Assembly (NCBI RefSeq): GCF_051106095.1
Contig: NC_135783.1
Coordinates: 211,626,472-211,690,471 of the forward strand
Source: Pogona vitticeps
Taxonomy: Eukaryota; Chordata; Lepidosauria; Squamata; Agamidae
Length of the DNA: 64,000 bases
Direction: 5' to 3'
The notes beneath the pieces were generated by a model. It did not search any database. It was not told the origin of the DNA and saw only the letters and a program-made list of their open reading frames with translations. Shown here piece by piece: positions 12,044-34,742 of this stretch; the first letter of the stretch is position 1, and each line of letters starts with the position of its first letter. The translations under genes were made by a program, and so were the position numbers.

Positions 12044-13315
12044 CTCTAGAGAAGCATAAGGCTTATTGACTCAACTAAAATATGTTTGCAAATCAGAGGG
12101 AAAACTCTACCACTGTCAGACATCAGCTCACAGAATTGACTTGTTTCTTCTCTCTACCCTCCCACAGCACTCCCAAATTTACTCTGGAAGGTCCCCTAGC
12201 CCCTTAGAACACATTTTACAGGCATACTTGGGTCTGTAAAGGGAGGGAAAGAGAAATAAAAGCTGCTCTGGCAGCAAGAAGCACTTGAATTGAGTTTTTC
12301 TTAAATCACTCTTCTATTTTGTATCCTTATCCAAGTTTTCATTCCAGGTGGAGCATTCCACTTGAATTCTTCTTCTGGTGACTTAATTTTTTTAAAAAAT
12401 TATTTATTTATTATTTTTATTTTTTGCAGTGTAGATCTTGTTGGGCTGAATTCAGATCCAACGCTAATTGCATAAATTTAATATGCCTTTGACATGCAAT
12501 TTTTAAAAATGTGAATAATAGCTAAGGAAAAGCGCGAGGGCAGAAAGAACAGCCAAGGTGCAGAGAAAAGTTGCCTTTCCGAAGCTGCTGTTTTTCATTC
12601 AAGAGAAACTCCCGTTCGCACAAAGGTTCCCTGGAACTAGCAGTTTAGAAGAGAGGATTTTAACCGATATTGTCACACAGCCTTCTGTTTGTGGGGACAT
12701 GAAATCTATCGAACCTTGGTTAAGCTTAAGACACATAATCAAGATGTCATTTCTCCATATACTGTATGTTTCAGTTTCATCAGTTTACAGCACAAGCCAC
12801 TTGTTGCTATGAGTCAGTGTTTGATTTGTGATCTCCCAAATTTCTGAGAATCTATCTACGTATATGCAGAGAGTTTTGTTGCCTTCATAACCATGTAGAG
12901 ATGCTGAGAGTTCATCCTTGCTATTTGTACCCTGAAGTTAAGGAGAAGTGGCTTTTCTAACACCTGAAGCTTGGCTACATTAATTGGCTTTATTTCTGTA
13001 GCTCCATCTAAATCTATGCCCCTGCTTATTCTGCATTTCTCTGCAGGTGCTCACTCCTGCAGCCGATATTCTTTCATTCTCTCCCCCCCCCCCCCACCAA
13101 TATGTAGTCATGCCCCTTGTGCTCTCGGCTGATCTCCTTTTAGCAGCCATCCAGCTTCCTGTCCTGATGCATCTTATCATCATTATGTTTCTCAAAGAAC
13201 TGTGGGAAGAAAACACAAGCAGTTTATGATGAGAGCAAATGGGTGCTCCCCTGAAATGCTGGGAGTCAGCTACACCCTTGCTTGGTCAATGAGCTATCCA
13301 AGGAGATAAAGGGAT

Positions 13316-13440
13316 GGTTGTTGTGGGTTTTTCGGGCTCTTTGGCCGTGTTCTGAAGGTTGTTCTTCCTAATGTTTTGCCAGTTTCTGTGGCCGGCATCT
13401 TCAGAGGACAGCACTCTGTGCTCTAGTGCAGTTTGTCAGG
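13316..13440. repeat. Dispersed repeat, family not assigned
   Basis: TTGTTGTGGGTTTTTCGGGC, GTTTTGCCAGTTTCTGTGGC and CGGCATCTTCAGAGGACAGC are wording I recognise from many reptile genomes, but I cannot name the family. Confidence 0.4.
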
Positions 13441-14267
13441 GAGATAAAGAGAAATGGAAAGGGTGGAAATAATATTCCTGTGTTTGAAAACTGCCAGGAC
13501 ACAAGAATATAACCCATCTGGCACAAGGGAAGCCATTTTTCATGCCAGCAGCCTGTTAAAAATCTCACATCCATTGTTCTAATGCAGCCTTAATACCTTT
13601 CTGTTCATACAGATTCATCTACAGACAATGTTTCCAATATACCGTACGTTTATTGCTGTCTTACTTTCATTAAATAATGTACAAATTGCACAATGGGTTA
13701 GGCCTATACAGTATTCTACTTTAAGAATATAATTCTTTTAAATTCAGATAAACCATTAAATCAGCTTTGTTGTAGCTGTTGAGACAAAAATGGGTGTGTG
13801 CTTTCTTTTAAACCAGTTTCTTATATTCCTAGAACTATTCTTAAGCCATCAGCTATGTGGAGTCTGTTTAGAGTGCTTATTATTTTGAATGTCCTAAACA
13901 TGATTCATGAAACATTCCCATGTGCAATCTCAGATAAATTTTGTAAATACCTCAAAACTGAAAATTACAGCTGTAAATCATAACAATCATCTACGGGGGC
14001 GATCAGACAGTGCTTTATCTCATGTTTTGAATTGCTTTTGGTATAGTCAGGTTTGATCTATGTTGAGGCTCTGACACAATGGTACTGGTAATTGCAAACC
14101 AGCCAGGTCCTTTTCCCTGGCTATCTACTACTTTTTGGATCACTGTTGACTGCTACATTTTTGTTTTGTGTTTAGTGTGGAAGAGATAGCTCTGTTTTTG
14201 TTCAGCTTCCAGGGTGTGTGATCACCAATGCCGTATCCAAAGCAGCACTGGGAGGTGTTTCATCCAG

Positions 14268-14376
14268 TTGTTGTTGTTTAGTCATTTAGTCGTGTCCGAC
14301 TCTTTGTGACCCCATGGACCAGCGCACACCAGGCCCTCCTGTCTTCCACTGCCTCCCGGAGTTGGGTCAAATTCAG
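14268..14376 (-). mobile_element. BovB 3' tail fragment
   Basis: The + strand reads GTTGTTGTTTAGTCATTTAG, then CGTGTCCGACTC, the BovB 3' terminus in reverse, through ACTGCCTCCCGGAGTTGGGT. About 109 bp remain of a heavily 5'-truncated insertion. Confidence 0.9.
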
Positions 14377-15000
14377 TGCAATATCACTTGGGTGGCAAGC
14401 CAGTGAAGTGATATTTCATTTACTAATTTTTTTAAAAATCCAGCTTTTCCTTGCTCCCTGTGAAGGGAGGAGGAAAAAAAAGAGGATGTTGAAGAGAATC
14501 TGTTTTTAATTTAATTTTATTTTTCTTTACAATCCAGTGCTGTGTCACTTTGATGGCAAGCCAATGAAGTGACCTGTAAATTATTAATACATATTTTAAA
14601 AATCCACCTTCCTGTGGAGGGGGAGATAGGAGAAAATGTGAAGCCATGGAGGTTCAGAGGGACGAATTGGGAAATTAAGGATGCTTTGAGGTGCCATGTA
14701 GCTTCCTCCCTTGGAACACCCTGTTCCCTACATTAGACCACATTTTCAAGTGACCCTCATTATCCTGATCCAGGCCGGGATAACTTCACTGTATAGTTGC
14801 ACCCGAAAAGTTAGAAATTTATTTTAAACACAGTTTTAAATCAATTAGAATTGTAATTATTCAAATGTGAAATGTTGATAATAATCAGATCTAACATATT
14901 TTATGGCACACTATCATTTTGTATTGAATTCCCTGTTCACCTGGATAAGATTGTACTATCACTGTAAGTACAGGCTTTCTGTAGGCAGATTATTGATTAA

Positions 15001-24431
<9,431 letters not shown>

Positions 24432-24461
24432 AATCCAAGGAAACAAACAATCCCCCCCCCA

Positions 24462-24488
24462 AATAAACCCCACAATAAACCAAATAAA
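24462..24488 (+). terminator. CCDC148: CCDC148 poly(A) signals
   Basis: Three AATAAA hexamers at 24462-24467, 24474-24479 and 24483-24488 lie 31 to 57 nt past the stop codon. They imply a very short 3' UTR. A BovB tail fragment begins about 30 nt farther on. Confidence 0.6.
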
Positions 24489-24518
24489 ACACATTGAAAT
24501 ATTCTGAATAGTCTGTTT

Positions 24519-24585
24519 TGTTGTTGTTTAGTCGTTTAGTTGTGTCCGACTCTTCATGACCCCATGGACCAGAGCACGCCAGGCC
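24519..24585 (-). mobile_element. BovB 3' tail fragment beside CCDC148 end
   Basis: A 67-bp reverse BovB tail (GTTGTTGTTTAGTCGTTTAG through CCATGGACCAGAGCACGCC), about 30 bp past the last CCDC148 poly(A) hexamer. Confidence 0.9.
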
Positions 24586-24931
24586 ATTCCTAAAAGAGGA
24601 ATACTCTTTTAAATTCTGTAAATAGTTTGAATAATCAGTTGTGGAAGGGTTTTTTTTTAGTATGAGGTTTTTTTTAGTTAAGTCGTGTCTCAGAAAACCT
24701 TACATTGCCAAGGAATACTCAGCAGACCATTCATCGGACCCTCTCCCCCACCCCAATTTTGAGCATTGCTGTGTTACAGCATATTCTTGGGAGCACAGTT
24801 GACTGAGGCTGCAGTCTAATGCGCTAAGGGGAAGTCATCCTTCTCCAAATGAAAATGGAGAGAGAGAAAGAGAGAGACTCAGTCTACTGGATATGCACGT
24901 GGGAATGGACCTAATTATTTCCATTAGGGCT

Positions 24932-25075
24932 GGAGGGTGAGTGTAGTGTACTGACCAGAATGCAGGATTTGAATGGAAAAAGGTCTGGTTCGACTCTTCA
25001 CTCATCTGTAAAGCTCACTGGCTAACCTTAGGCCGGTCTCTCAAGCTCTGAGGAGGAAGGGGAAATATCACTGGT
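24932..25075 (+). mobile_element. tRNA-derived SINE, sense copy
   Basis: GTGTAGTGTACTGACCAGAA, GGTCTGGTTCGACTCTTCAC (box B) and AAAGCTCACTGGCTAACCTT, then AGGCCGGTCTCTCAAGCTCT, as in reptile tRNA-SINEs. Confidence 0.55.
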
Positions 25076-27146
25076 TCTGATTTATGCATGTTCATCTGTA
25101 TGCAGCCTTTGACTCTCTTCCCCCCCCCTCCCCGCCAATCTCCTCCATCCCTGAAGCAACATCCTTCTAGTCTGCTTGCTCAGATTCTTCCTATGGAGTT
25201 TGCAGAGAGGCAAATAGCAAGCCTTTCTCTTATACTCCCCAATGCAGGGAGAGCAAAAGGCAGTTAGATCTGCAGCCAACTGTATTTCTTGCAGGTAGGA
25301 TTTTGATCACGTCTAATGTAATCCCTGCCCATAAAAAAACTAAATCTAAAATGGCTTGTGCCACCTAGTTAATGGTATCCCATGTCACTTTCATTGCAAG
25401 TTCTATTACTTGATTTTTTAAACAAAAAAAAAATGCTTGCCTTATTACTGTGAGCTGCTATTATTAATATGAGCTATTGTGAGTTTGATTATTATTATAA
25501 ATGGAAATAGACGCTTCCTGTACTTGCAAAAGCCAATTTGATTCATCATGTTTACTGCAAACCAATCATCCAAACAGTTTCATTTTGCAAATTAGCCCTT
25601 GAGAATAAATTACAGAATGAGGGGGGGTTTAAAGCATTTCAGCTATGGGGGTCTTTATTATGGTGCAGCCAAGAACCCTGTTTGTTCTGCTAGATGAAAG
25701 TGAACTTGATAAGTCATTTCATTTTGGAACACTAAAAGCTTTCCCAAGCCTTATGCAGCCTGCATATGAAATATATGTAAACAACATGCATCGAAACTGT
25801 AGCTTGCCAATTAGCCATGGTTGAAACAATTTGTGTCTTGGATGGAGAATTTAGTGGAGGTTCCATCTTAGCAAACACACACTCCCCGCAAAGAAGAAGC
25901 TGCATAGATGTCTTATAGAGAGTCTGTATGCCACAGCTATCTTTTTAATGCCATGATTCAAGATTCTGCAGCCTTGCTAAGGGAACTGAAGTGGGGGTGG
26001 GAGGAGAGACGGTAGATCTCAGCCCTGGCACATACGAAATGTCAGTCCCAGCCCTACCATTTTCTCAGAGGATTCAATTGTAGTTGAGAGGTACAACCCA
26101 GCAGGTCCCAGCAGGGCTTAATCATAGTTAAACAGATGTGATGACTGAACACGATTTGTTCTGGTTTGCACTGACAGCCAAGCCCTGGTCAACATCCTCT
26201 CATTTAACTCAGTGGTTCACAGTTGTTTTCTGACTTGCTAGTTCTCCAGAATATAGAAAAGCCCCACAGGGAATTGGGGGGAAGAACTGCGCTGTGAGAA
26301 GGAAGCGACTCTGTTAGAGCTTTGAAGCCTACGGGGGGAAAAATACCCCCATTACACACACAAATACACATTCTCACTCACTGTATATGCTTGTTTGCCC
26401 TCACAGCTTTAAAATGTCCCAGATATCATTGCAGGGCATTTCTAAAGCATCCTTAGCGCTTTGTCTCTTTTGCTATCGTGTAAACTGAAAGTGCGTAGAG
26501 AAAATAAAGGATCAGACGAGGGAACGCTTCGAAGTGTGGAACACTGCTGACCTTGTAATAATACACTCATATCAAAACATAGCTGGTGTGTTTTCTTAGT
26601 GTGTGTGAGTGTGTGTGTGTGTGCATGTATATGTGTGTCTCTGTTGAACTACAGATAAAAGTGGACTGGATTGAAATGAACAGCACTGTGCCCATTTGAG
26701 CAGCCCCAAATACATGACCTAGTCACTATTATTCTGGTTAATCCTCTTGGAGGTGGAATGTGGATTTTAAAGCTACTGCTGTGTTGGGTTAGGCTTGGGC
26801 ATAGTAGTGACTCATAGCAATGATAATGCCCGGAAGCAGTGAATAAACACAGACAGAATGTTCCCAGTCAGTCACCATCATTCAAGAATCTGTCGCTATA
26901 ATTCTGATAGAAGAACAGGCCCTGGAGCTCTGGAAGAGGCTTTGGAAAAGGTAGCTTGCTAGGTCCAATTAAAAGAGCTTTGTAAGCTCTTTTCCTTCTG
27001 GCTTATTTCCATCTTGTTTGATTCCCTCCCCCCTGTGTTGTAACCAGTTGGTAGAATAAACAGGCATTCTGCCTTTCCAGAGGGATTTTCTAGGACAGTG
27101 AACAGGAACCACACTGGATATGTCATCATCGAAGGGACTGGAGCTA

Positions 27147-27187
27147 ATTTGCATGGCTGAATTGAATGCAATTAGCATAATTTGCAT
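27147..27187. promoter_or_regulatory. Two POU octamers (ATTTGCAT)
   Basis: Exact ATTTGCAT at 27147-27154 and 27180-27187, with ATTAGCAT between them, in the repeat-poor intergenic block. This could be an enhancer core; conservation is not testable here. Confidence 0.25.
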
Positions 27188-30100
27188 CTAATTTTCATGA
27201 ACCGGGATGATGAGAAACTACAGATGGTTGACAGTCTGCAGAATATTTATCCAGAATATCTTGAATCAGGTTTGGTTAAAAAAGGCTAAAGGCTGGTTTT
27301 CGTGTAATAACTGCCTCTTTAAAATGGCAACATACGTCTGATTTAAGCCCTATGTGCACTGCAGATAGACCTGCTGAGACTGGCCCCAAGTCCCCTATGT
27401 ATGTACAGTATCTGCAGGTCAGTATCCTCCTGCAAAGTGGGCAGAAGGCTATGCTGTGCCTGAGCTGCTTTTTTATGATCTTTGGCCTGCTATTAAAGAA
27501 GTTGGAGACTATTGTAATGAAGAGGGCTTATGCTGATAGGATACCTCCTTACAAAATCCCGGAAAAGCATAGGTGGGCTAGCTAAAAAAAAGTTCCAGCA
27601 AATGTGTTTGAAGAAAGGCAGTGGTTTAGTCCAAACAGGCCTCCCGGGATCCCTAGAGAAATGGGCAAAATAAGTCAAGTACAAAGATGAGCATTTGAAG
27701 AGCAACGCATTCTCTTTTTTTTTCCCTTCAATCTGTTATACTTTGTTGTTTTAAAAATTATTTCCACTACCATCTGAGCTAGCCCAGCTGTGTCCAAGGA
27801 GGGTTATGGAAGATCTGTCTAGTTGCAGCATTCACGAGCCACGTGGCCCTTTCCCCCTTAAAAGCAGTGTTTGGGATGGTAGTCAATGGAGTTCTAAAAA
27901 AAAAGAGAGAGAGATGGCTTTGCCTGAGAAAAAGGGACCACAGTTCCAAGTCATATATGGAAGGTGTCATTTTTCAGAGATAACAAGTTGTCTGTTGTTG
28001 GTGTGCTAGTCAAATAAGAAGAGGGGAAATATGTAACTACTTCTCAGATTGTGCACGTCCCCTTTCAAAAAAAGGAATCTGCCAAGTATGATCCCACTTG
28101 CCAGCTGAGGTCCCCTCATCAGATCTTACTATCTATGTTCTCTTTGCATTATGTTTGCACCCTGACTGCTTGGAACTGGGGTTTACCGTAACTGCTCTAC
28201 AACTGTGAAACATTTTTCCTGAAGTGGTAAAGAAAGTTTCCTCATTAATGGCTTTTCAAAGGGTGTGTAAGATCCACCAGACTTCAAGCTGATAGAATAA
28301 TTTTCTGAAGCTCATAATCAGAATTTGAAGTAACTAGTTACAAATGATGAGTTACTTGTAATGCACTCCTTTTTCTGGCAACAAAGGTATAACTGATTTA
28401 AGATCATGACTACACCTTGGCAAGAGAGAATTTCAATCTGTTTGTTTGTTTGCTTGATTGTTATATTTTTGCACCACATCTCGTGGTCTTGCCACTACTC
28501 TGGGCAGTTTCCAGCATGCAAACTTTTCAGGTGCTTTTACACTTCTGTGGGGGTATGGCTGACAAATGCTCCACAGAGAGGAAGGCAAAGCAGAGAGTGG
28601 AATGCCGGCACCCCATCCTGGCAGCTCACAGGGATTAGTTGGAGAGCCCCACAGCGGAGGGGGCCCACTCTGATGAGGAGGCTGTGCCATGTTTCTGACT
28701 GGGGATGGGGCAGAGTTGTGACACATGCCCTCCTCTAAGGGAGAAGCACACAGAAGGGGCCTGGGAAAAGGGTCCCCCCAAGCCTAGCATCAGGAGGCTG
28801 GAGGGTATGTCAGGCAGCTGCCATTTCTGTGAAGGACCGGTGACCATACCAGGCAGTGCAAGCCAAAAGTGGGGAGGGAGGTCATGTGGAAATGGAGTCA
28901 GGGTGTTGGGCTCCGAAAAGATCAAGAAGGATTGTTCCCTTACGGGCTGGACATACGCCCCACCTACTCTTTTCTGTAGTCACTGCCACTCAAAATTACT
29001 CTCCAGTAGCAGCTTGGCTGGAAATGGTATGTGGCACTTATTCCCTCACTCATTGCTTGACCTCTTTCCCTGCTGGTTCTGGGGTTCTTTTTGTGCACGA
29101 ACAAGCCACCAGCTCTGTCACAAAAATCCTTCCTAAAGGCTGTCCATGTTTCCTCTCTCCTTACAACAAGCTGTGTTGTAAGAACCCGAAGCTTGCCTGA
29201 CTAATCTTACCTATACTTGAATTTACTTGACTGGGAAGGGCATAGATTTCCTTATGAGCTGGCCCTGCAGCTCAACTATAAGCAGGTCCCACCTCCCTTT
29301 CAGTTTCCTGAAGGATCAGTGGTGTAATGGTAAATTGAAGAGTACAGGTGCTCGTCATAAGGGTCCCCATAGCTGCCCCTCCCCACTAAGGAGGGCCCAA
29401 ATATCCAGGCAACTGGATCAGATCTACAAATGAGGAGTATGTCTTTTGTAAAGTTACAGTAATGGTTCTGAATTGCCCATGCAGGCCCAAACAGCCCTCA
29501 ACTGCTTTTTGCTACAGCAGGGAAGTTGCAAATATGTAATGCTCTTGGAAATATCCATTCCTCTTCCAACTACTGTGATGACTGCAGCTAAGGACAGAGG
29601 AAACAAGGAAGCCTAGATGGAGTAGATATGATGAGAAAGTTATGCAGAAAGTCCTATGGGTTCAAACCCTGTGAGCCCTCACTTCAGTATACCACTGCCA
29701 CAGATATATTTTACACAAAACTTAGGACTGATTAAAAATAATTCATTTGCCTTGTTCTTCACCAGAATGAATTAACCAGTCACTCTCAAGCCTCAAATTG
29801 GCATTTATTTTGTTTCCCAGAAGATTGTATAAAACAGTTACTTCATCATGGCCAGGGATAGTTCCCATTATGTCCAAATTATATGTTGAAATTCAGTGTT
29901 GCCTTGAACTTTGATATATGTATGCTCCTTGTATGAAAAATTTAAAACACCAAGGCTTTTGGTGAGAAAAGTGGCAAGTGGCACGGAGAAATCAAGAGCG
30001 GGCACAGACATTGCATTGAAGCAGAGGGCATCTTTCTTTGTGGGCGGTTTTGGCAACATGCCCCAGTTTGGCACGCCCACCTCCCAGAGTAGCCCTACAG

Positions 30101-30360
30101 CCCTGCAGGGCTACCAAGTTGTATGTTTTGTGCAGGATTGCAAAACATAGCAGTGTCCCCTGTTACTCACTGGGTTTCCTCCTCACCAGCATAAGTCTAT
30201 GAAAAGGGCCCGGAGCGAGCGGCCTCTTTTGTTGCTTTGTTATCAGTGCACTCGTGCCTCTGTTCTAAAATCCCCATGATTTCCCAAGAGACAGCCACGT
30301 TAGTTTATTTCGACATGTTGGCCAAAATAAAAGGATGGGGGAAGAAGGTTGAGAGCAAAG

Positions 30361-30450
30361 AGCAGAATATTGTGGCACCTTAGAGGCTACTGAATTTGTT
30401 CCAGTGCGAGCTTTCATTGGATCAAGATCTTCTTCCTCAGACCCAGAGCA
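30361..30450. repeat. Dispersed repeat fragment, family not assigned
   Basis: TGTGGCACCTTAGAGGCTAC, GAGCTTTCATTGGATCAAGA and TCTTCTTCCTCAGACC recall a common sauropsid interspersed repeat. It is diverged. Confidence 0.4.
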
Positions 30451-31375
30451 CCGAATGATGCCTCTTCTCATGCGGTGTCGGTGGCTCTCGAAAGGAGCAT
30501 ATTCCACTGAGATTAACGTTGCTCAAAACCTGGATTTCTCAGTCACTGTGCTACAGCTGGTACCCGCTAAAGCTCAGAATGACATATCCCGGCTGAGTGG
30601 CGGCAACACACAGCAAAACTGACACTGGCTTTATTGTTAGCATTTCTGTTTGTTTTATGCCAGATCTTATCCATCAGCAGCTCACTGCAGAGCATATGTT
30701 TGGGGGTGGGGGTGGGGGGGCAGCTCTCAGAAAAGTCTGGCACTCTGCCAACTTGCCTTTTGGGCAACCGTGCAGCTTGCCCAACACCACAGGCAGTTTT
30801 GGGGGTGGAGATGACTTTGGGACTCACCCCAGCAGAGAAAGGGTGTTCCTCTCATTGTTGTTTCAATCAGGAATGTCTCTTAACTGTTCATTTATCTTCC
30901 TTGAGTTTGCCTTCCCCATGGCGGGCAGCTCAGCCATTAGGCAGAGTGACAGTCTCCTTGGGCCATTTATTTTTGGTGCTGTGAAAGGATAGTGAATAAG
31001 CTGCTAGTTTAATACATTGTTTTCTGAATTTCCACTGTCCTGAAAGGTGAGCCAATGACACTTTAAAATGCAAATGTGCCCCCCCCCCGAAGTAGCAGGG
31101 TCTTCTAATCAAGGGCCAACCAATTGGATGGATTTTGTACTCAGCATCAGACGTGTGGGGTGGGGTGGAGGGCACTTTTTGTTTCACCTCAAGACAGTGA
31201 GATGTCTTGAAGCAACCCTGTCTCTACTCCCCCAACCTGTTTTTAATAAGCAAGTGCAGTAGAACCATAGAAATGTACTTCTAGTGACATCCCTGTCATC
31301 ATGAAGACTTTGCTCTGGTGGGTGAGCTAGTCTGAGGTGGTCCAGACAAGTTACAACCAGACCATTTCCAGTTCA

Positions 31376-31612
31376 GTAGTTTGGGAGTTAGGCTACAGAT
31401 CCAGAGCTTTAGAGTTCAATTCCCCACAGTGTGCCTCCTGTGAGTAGAGCCAGCCTGTACGACCTTGGGCAAGCTGCATGGTCCCAGGGTAGCCCCAGCA
31501 GAAGGGAATGGTAATGGAACATTATTATTATTACTTAGTGTTTGATTGGGTGACCTTTGGGTATCTTTTTAGTGAAGGAGTTGTCAGATTCTATGAATGT
31601 GGCTGGATGTAA
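31376..31612 (+). mobile_element. tRNA-derived SINE, sense copy
   Basis: TAGAGTTCAATTCCCCACAG (box B), then GTACGACCTTGGGCAAGCTG (common SINE core wording), GATTGGGTGACCTTTGGG and ATGTGGCTGGATGTAAATCA. Diverged, with limits approximate. Confidence 0.5.
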
Positions 31613-34600
31613 ATCAGAGAGCCTGACCACGTAGAACATACATAAATCTTCTAAAAGCAACAAGAAATGCCACCTAGCCAGCTCTGCCCCACTTAGTTAT
31701 AACCATAGAAATGTACTGTCATATACTAACTGGGTTCCAAGAATGCTCAATTGGTTGGAAATCAGAGAGCATCTGTGAGCAGATTGTACTTTTCAACACC
31801 TCAAGCCGACAAGTTGGAAGTGAATCTACACTGGAGCCCTTTGTGCATCAATGTAAAATTTGCAGTTTGAGACCCATTGATTAAATAATTCAATTAAATA
31901 GAAAATAAGCATAATTCTGTTTAGGTGAATTGTTTTATTTTATTTTTTTTATATTCCATCTTTCTCCCAGATACTGGAAGCAGCTTCCAGTTTTCATCAA
32001 CACTGATCACTTAAAAAAATGAAATAGAGTGGTTTTAAAAGTTGAAAAGTATACCTCACTCTCCCCAACACCATTGAAGAAAACTCTAAATTCCTGCACT
32101 TCACACATTGTGATGGATGCTTTGTTCTCTACAATTCACTGTAAGGAAATTACCGTTTTCAATGCTGCATGGCACAGTTGATTACTGCTGTAATCTTTGA
32201 CTTCTGCAGTGGAGGCTCTGAGGTCTAGTTTCAGTTTCAAATAAGAAGTAGAAGTTTTATTTCAGTTACTGGAATATAGTATTCGCCATTTGTCTTCTGA
32301 AGTGTTATTTTAAAAATCCACTTATGGTGTGAATAAAACTAAAGGCAGTTCCATTGATGAGGAAGTGGGGGATGTGTTTGTTGCCTTGGAGATGTTATTG
32401 GGTTGCAGCTTGAAGTAACACCAGTGGTGAAGAATCATGAGAGCTGAATCCAGCGATATCCAGAAGGCCACAAGTTCCCACCCCTCCTCCCATGGATGCC
32501 CAGGCATGTGGCCTAAACATGGCTCCCGACAGAGCTCAGATAATTACTTGTATAACAACCCACTGGATCTATCCACAACAGAGCAGCAAGGGAGTGAGGT
32601 TGCGGATCCCAATCCAAGATGGCTCCAGTGTTCCATTATATTCATGCATCCAGGCATAACTTTTAAACTGCAGAAGGCAATGGAGGCTAACAGAAACTGC
32701 ACCCGCATTAGCTCTGCCTGATTTGGTATAGAAAATTAATATAATAAATACTCCAGAGGGAAAAACTGTGTGCTTTTCTCCATGACATCTCCTAGAAAGT
32801 CTGCAGAATGGGGAAAAAAATGTACCTTCTGAAGGCAGCCTAAGAGCACTTTATCTCCTGCTGTGGAGGAATGCAATAAATCTGGCCGGTATTATAACTC
32901 CTTCATTTTCTGCATTCATTCCTCTGAGCAACTCAGTTGCTTTGTTTGAAAAAGTGCCCCCAGTTACTTGAGCCACTGGAAGCTGGAACTTAATGAAGCT
33001 AATTTGATGAAAGATATGCCAAAGAAGAAGAAGAAGAATCCACTTGAGTCCCTGTTACAGTCTTCTTTAGCACTGCTGTTAAACTCACAACTGGTTGGAA
33101 CTTACACTGCACTGAGAGACAGCCTATTTGCCTCTGAAGTAATTCTACCCTGAACCTGAGTTGCTTATGAAGGGTTTTTATTGTTTACCAAATATCTGTG
33201 CAGTCTGGATAGTATTTTATTTTATTTTATATTTCTGGAAATGGATATTTGATGACCCAAGAAATTTAGCTGTTAAAGGATATCAAGAGCTATAGGATTT
33301 TCACTGAAATTCAGTGTCAAACAGGTGTGCCTTTCTTCTTCTGTCTCCTCCTCCCACTGTATTATGTACATGCATCACTCTCTCTTCCAAGGGGCTTCTG
33401 AACCCTGCAATACAAATTCCAAGGCTGCACGAGGGAGTAGAAGTCTCGCAAAGATAAACAGATTTGTTAGCAAAGTCCCTAACATCATAGGCAACTTTTG
33501 ACCACGGCAGAATTGGTGCCCACCCTTCCCCAATTTTTGGTGTAGGGACACTAGCTTGGTTCTGTGTGGTACATCTGCTTAATTGTATACAGTACCATCC
33601 TCAGCAATTTTCACATTGACAATTGGCCCTAGAATGCATGAAAGAAGCCAAGACTTGTCATAATCCATCTTCGTTCGAGTCTACAAACCAAGAGAAGAAC
33701 CAACAGGTCACATAGATTATAACCCAACATTTCTTGAAAGAGCACAAATTGTTGTTTAAGTAGTAGAACAATAAACCACCAGCACATAATTAATGTATGC
33801 ATGCGTGCATGTGTACTATACTTTCTTCCCAACCTCCAGCATATAATTCATACAGACACATACAATTACTTCCTTCCTGACCTCACTCTTTAAACATAAT
33901 ACATAACAGATTTTATTAATTTAAAAAGATACACAATCACAATGCAACAATCTTTTGCTTTTTATGAACACTTGCCCTGTTTTCTTCTCAGAGTGATTCT
34001 GAAAGTATCTGTTAACGACTTTTGCAGAAACATCAAACACAGGTAATGTCATATATTAAGCTATATAAATAATTGAAACATATTACAATGCAGCACAATT
34101 TTCAATTCCAGTTGTACAGAGTACTGTAATGTAACTTTGTTACAGACTCATACTATACATTTTTTTCAGAATAAATTATGACTTTTATACCTGAGTTCTG
34201 ATTAACAAGATGATATTCAGACAGTATTTGTCAGAGTTGTTTTTCTGCTTATATTTCTAAAACAGTCATCCTTTTTTCCCTTCTTCCAGTTCTACTGTCA
34301 TTCTAGAGCTTATCACCAGGCATTTCTTAAAAGACATAGGAAATCAGTGTCATGGTGTTCCATCTTCAGCTAACATCACAGCACAGTCAACAGGGAACAT
34401 TTTCTGTATGGCTATGGAGTTGCCATACATTGACATCCTCTGTGTAAATATTTTCAAGCTGTTGGATCAATTCCTGACAGATGTCTACAAAGAAATGTTA
34501 CCCCACTGTGTTCTAAAACAACATTTTGAGTCTTTCTTCACAGGTGTGCTGAACAAACAATAATACAGTAGAATGGCAAGATCACTTTTGAGTCAACAGT

Positions 34601-34668
34601 GAAGTAATCCCTGAGGTACAAAAGTTAGTTCAGTTAGCTGTTACAAACAGCCTTAACAACACTGAGGT

Positions 34669-34742
34669 TGCAATGCTGTTTTCATTTAGCTGAGAGTAAG
34701 CACCCGTGAATTCAGAGGGACTTCCTTTTGGGCAGACATGTG
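34669..34742. repeat. Short palindromic dispersed repeat, copy 1
   Basis: TTGCAATGCTGTTTTCATTT, CTGAGAGTAAGCACCCGTGA and ATTCAGAGGGACTTCC belong to a family whose consensus reads TGCAATCCTA...GGGAGTAAG...TTCAGTGGGACTTAC. It lies in the intergenic stretch past the UPP2 3' end. Confidence 0.45.

Noticed and set aside
12558-12812. 84-codon ORF considered as an earlier CCDC148 exon
   Set aside because: Not charged or coiled-coil-like, no match to the recalled CCDC148 sequence, and no convincing splice borders.
28406-29200. Several overlapping ORFs of 96-143 codons on both strands
   Set aside because: No domain, no splice context and no frame bias; the region is GC-richer than its surroundings, which lengthens chance ORFs.
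29616-29700. GGGTTCAAACCCT considered as a tRNA gene box B
   Set aside because: No cloverleaf or box A at the right spacing; at most a SINE scrap.
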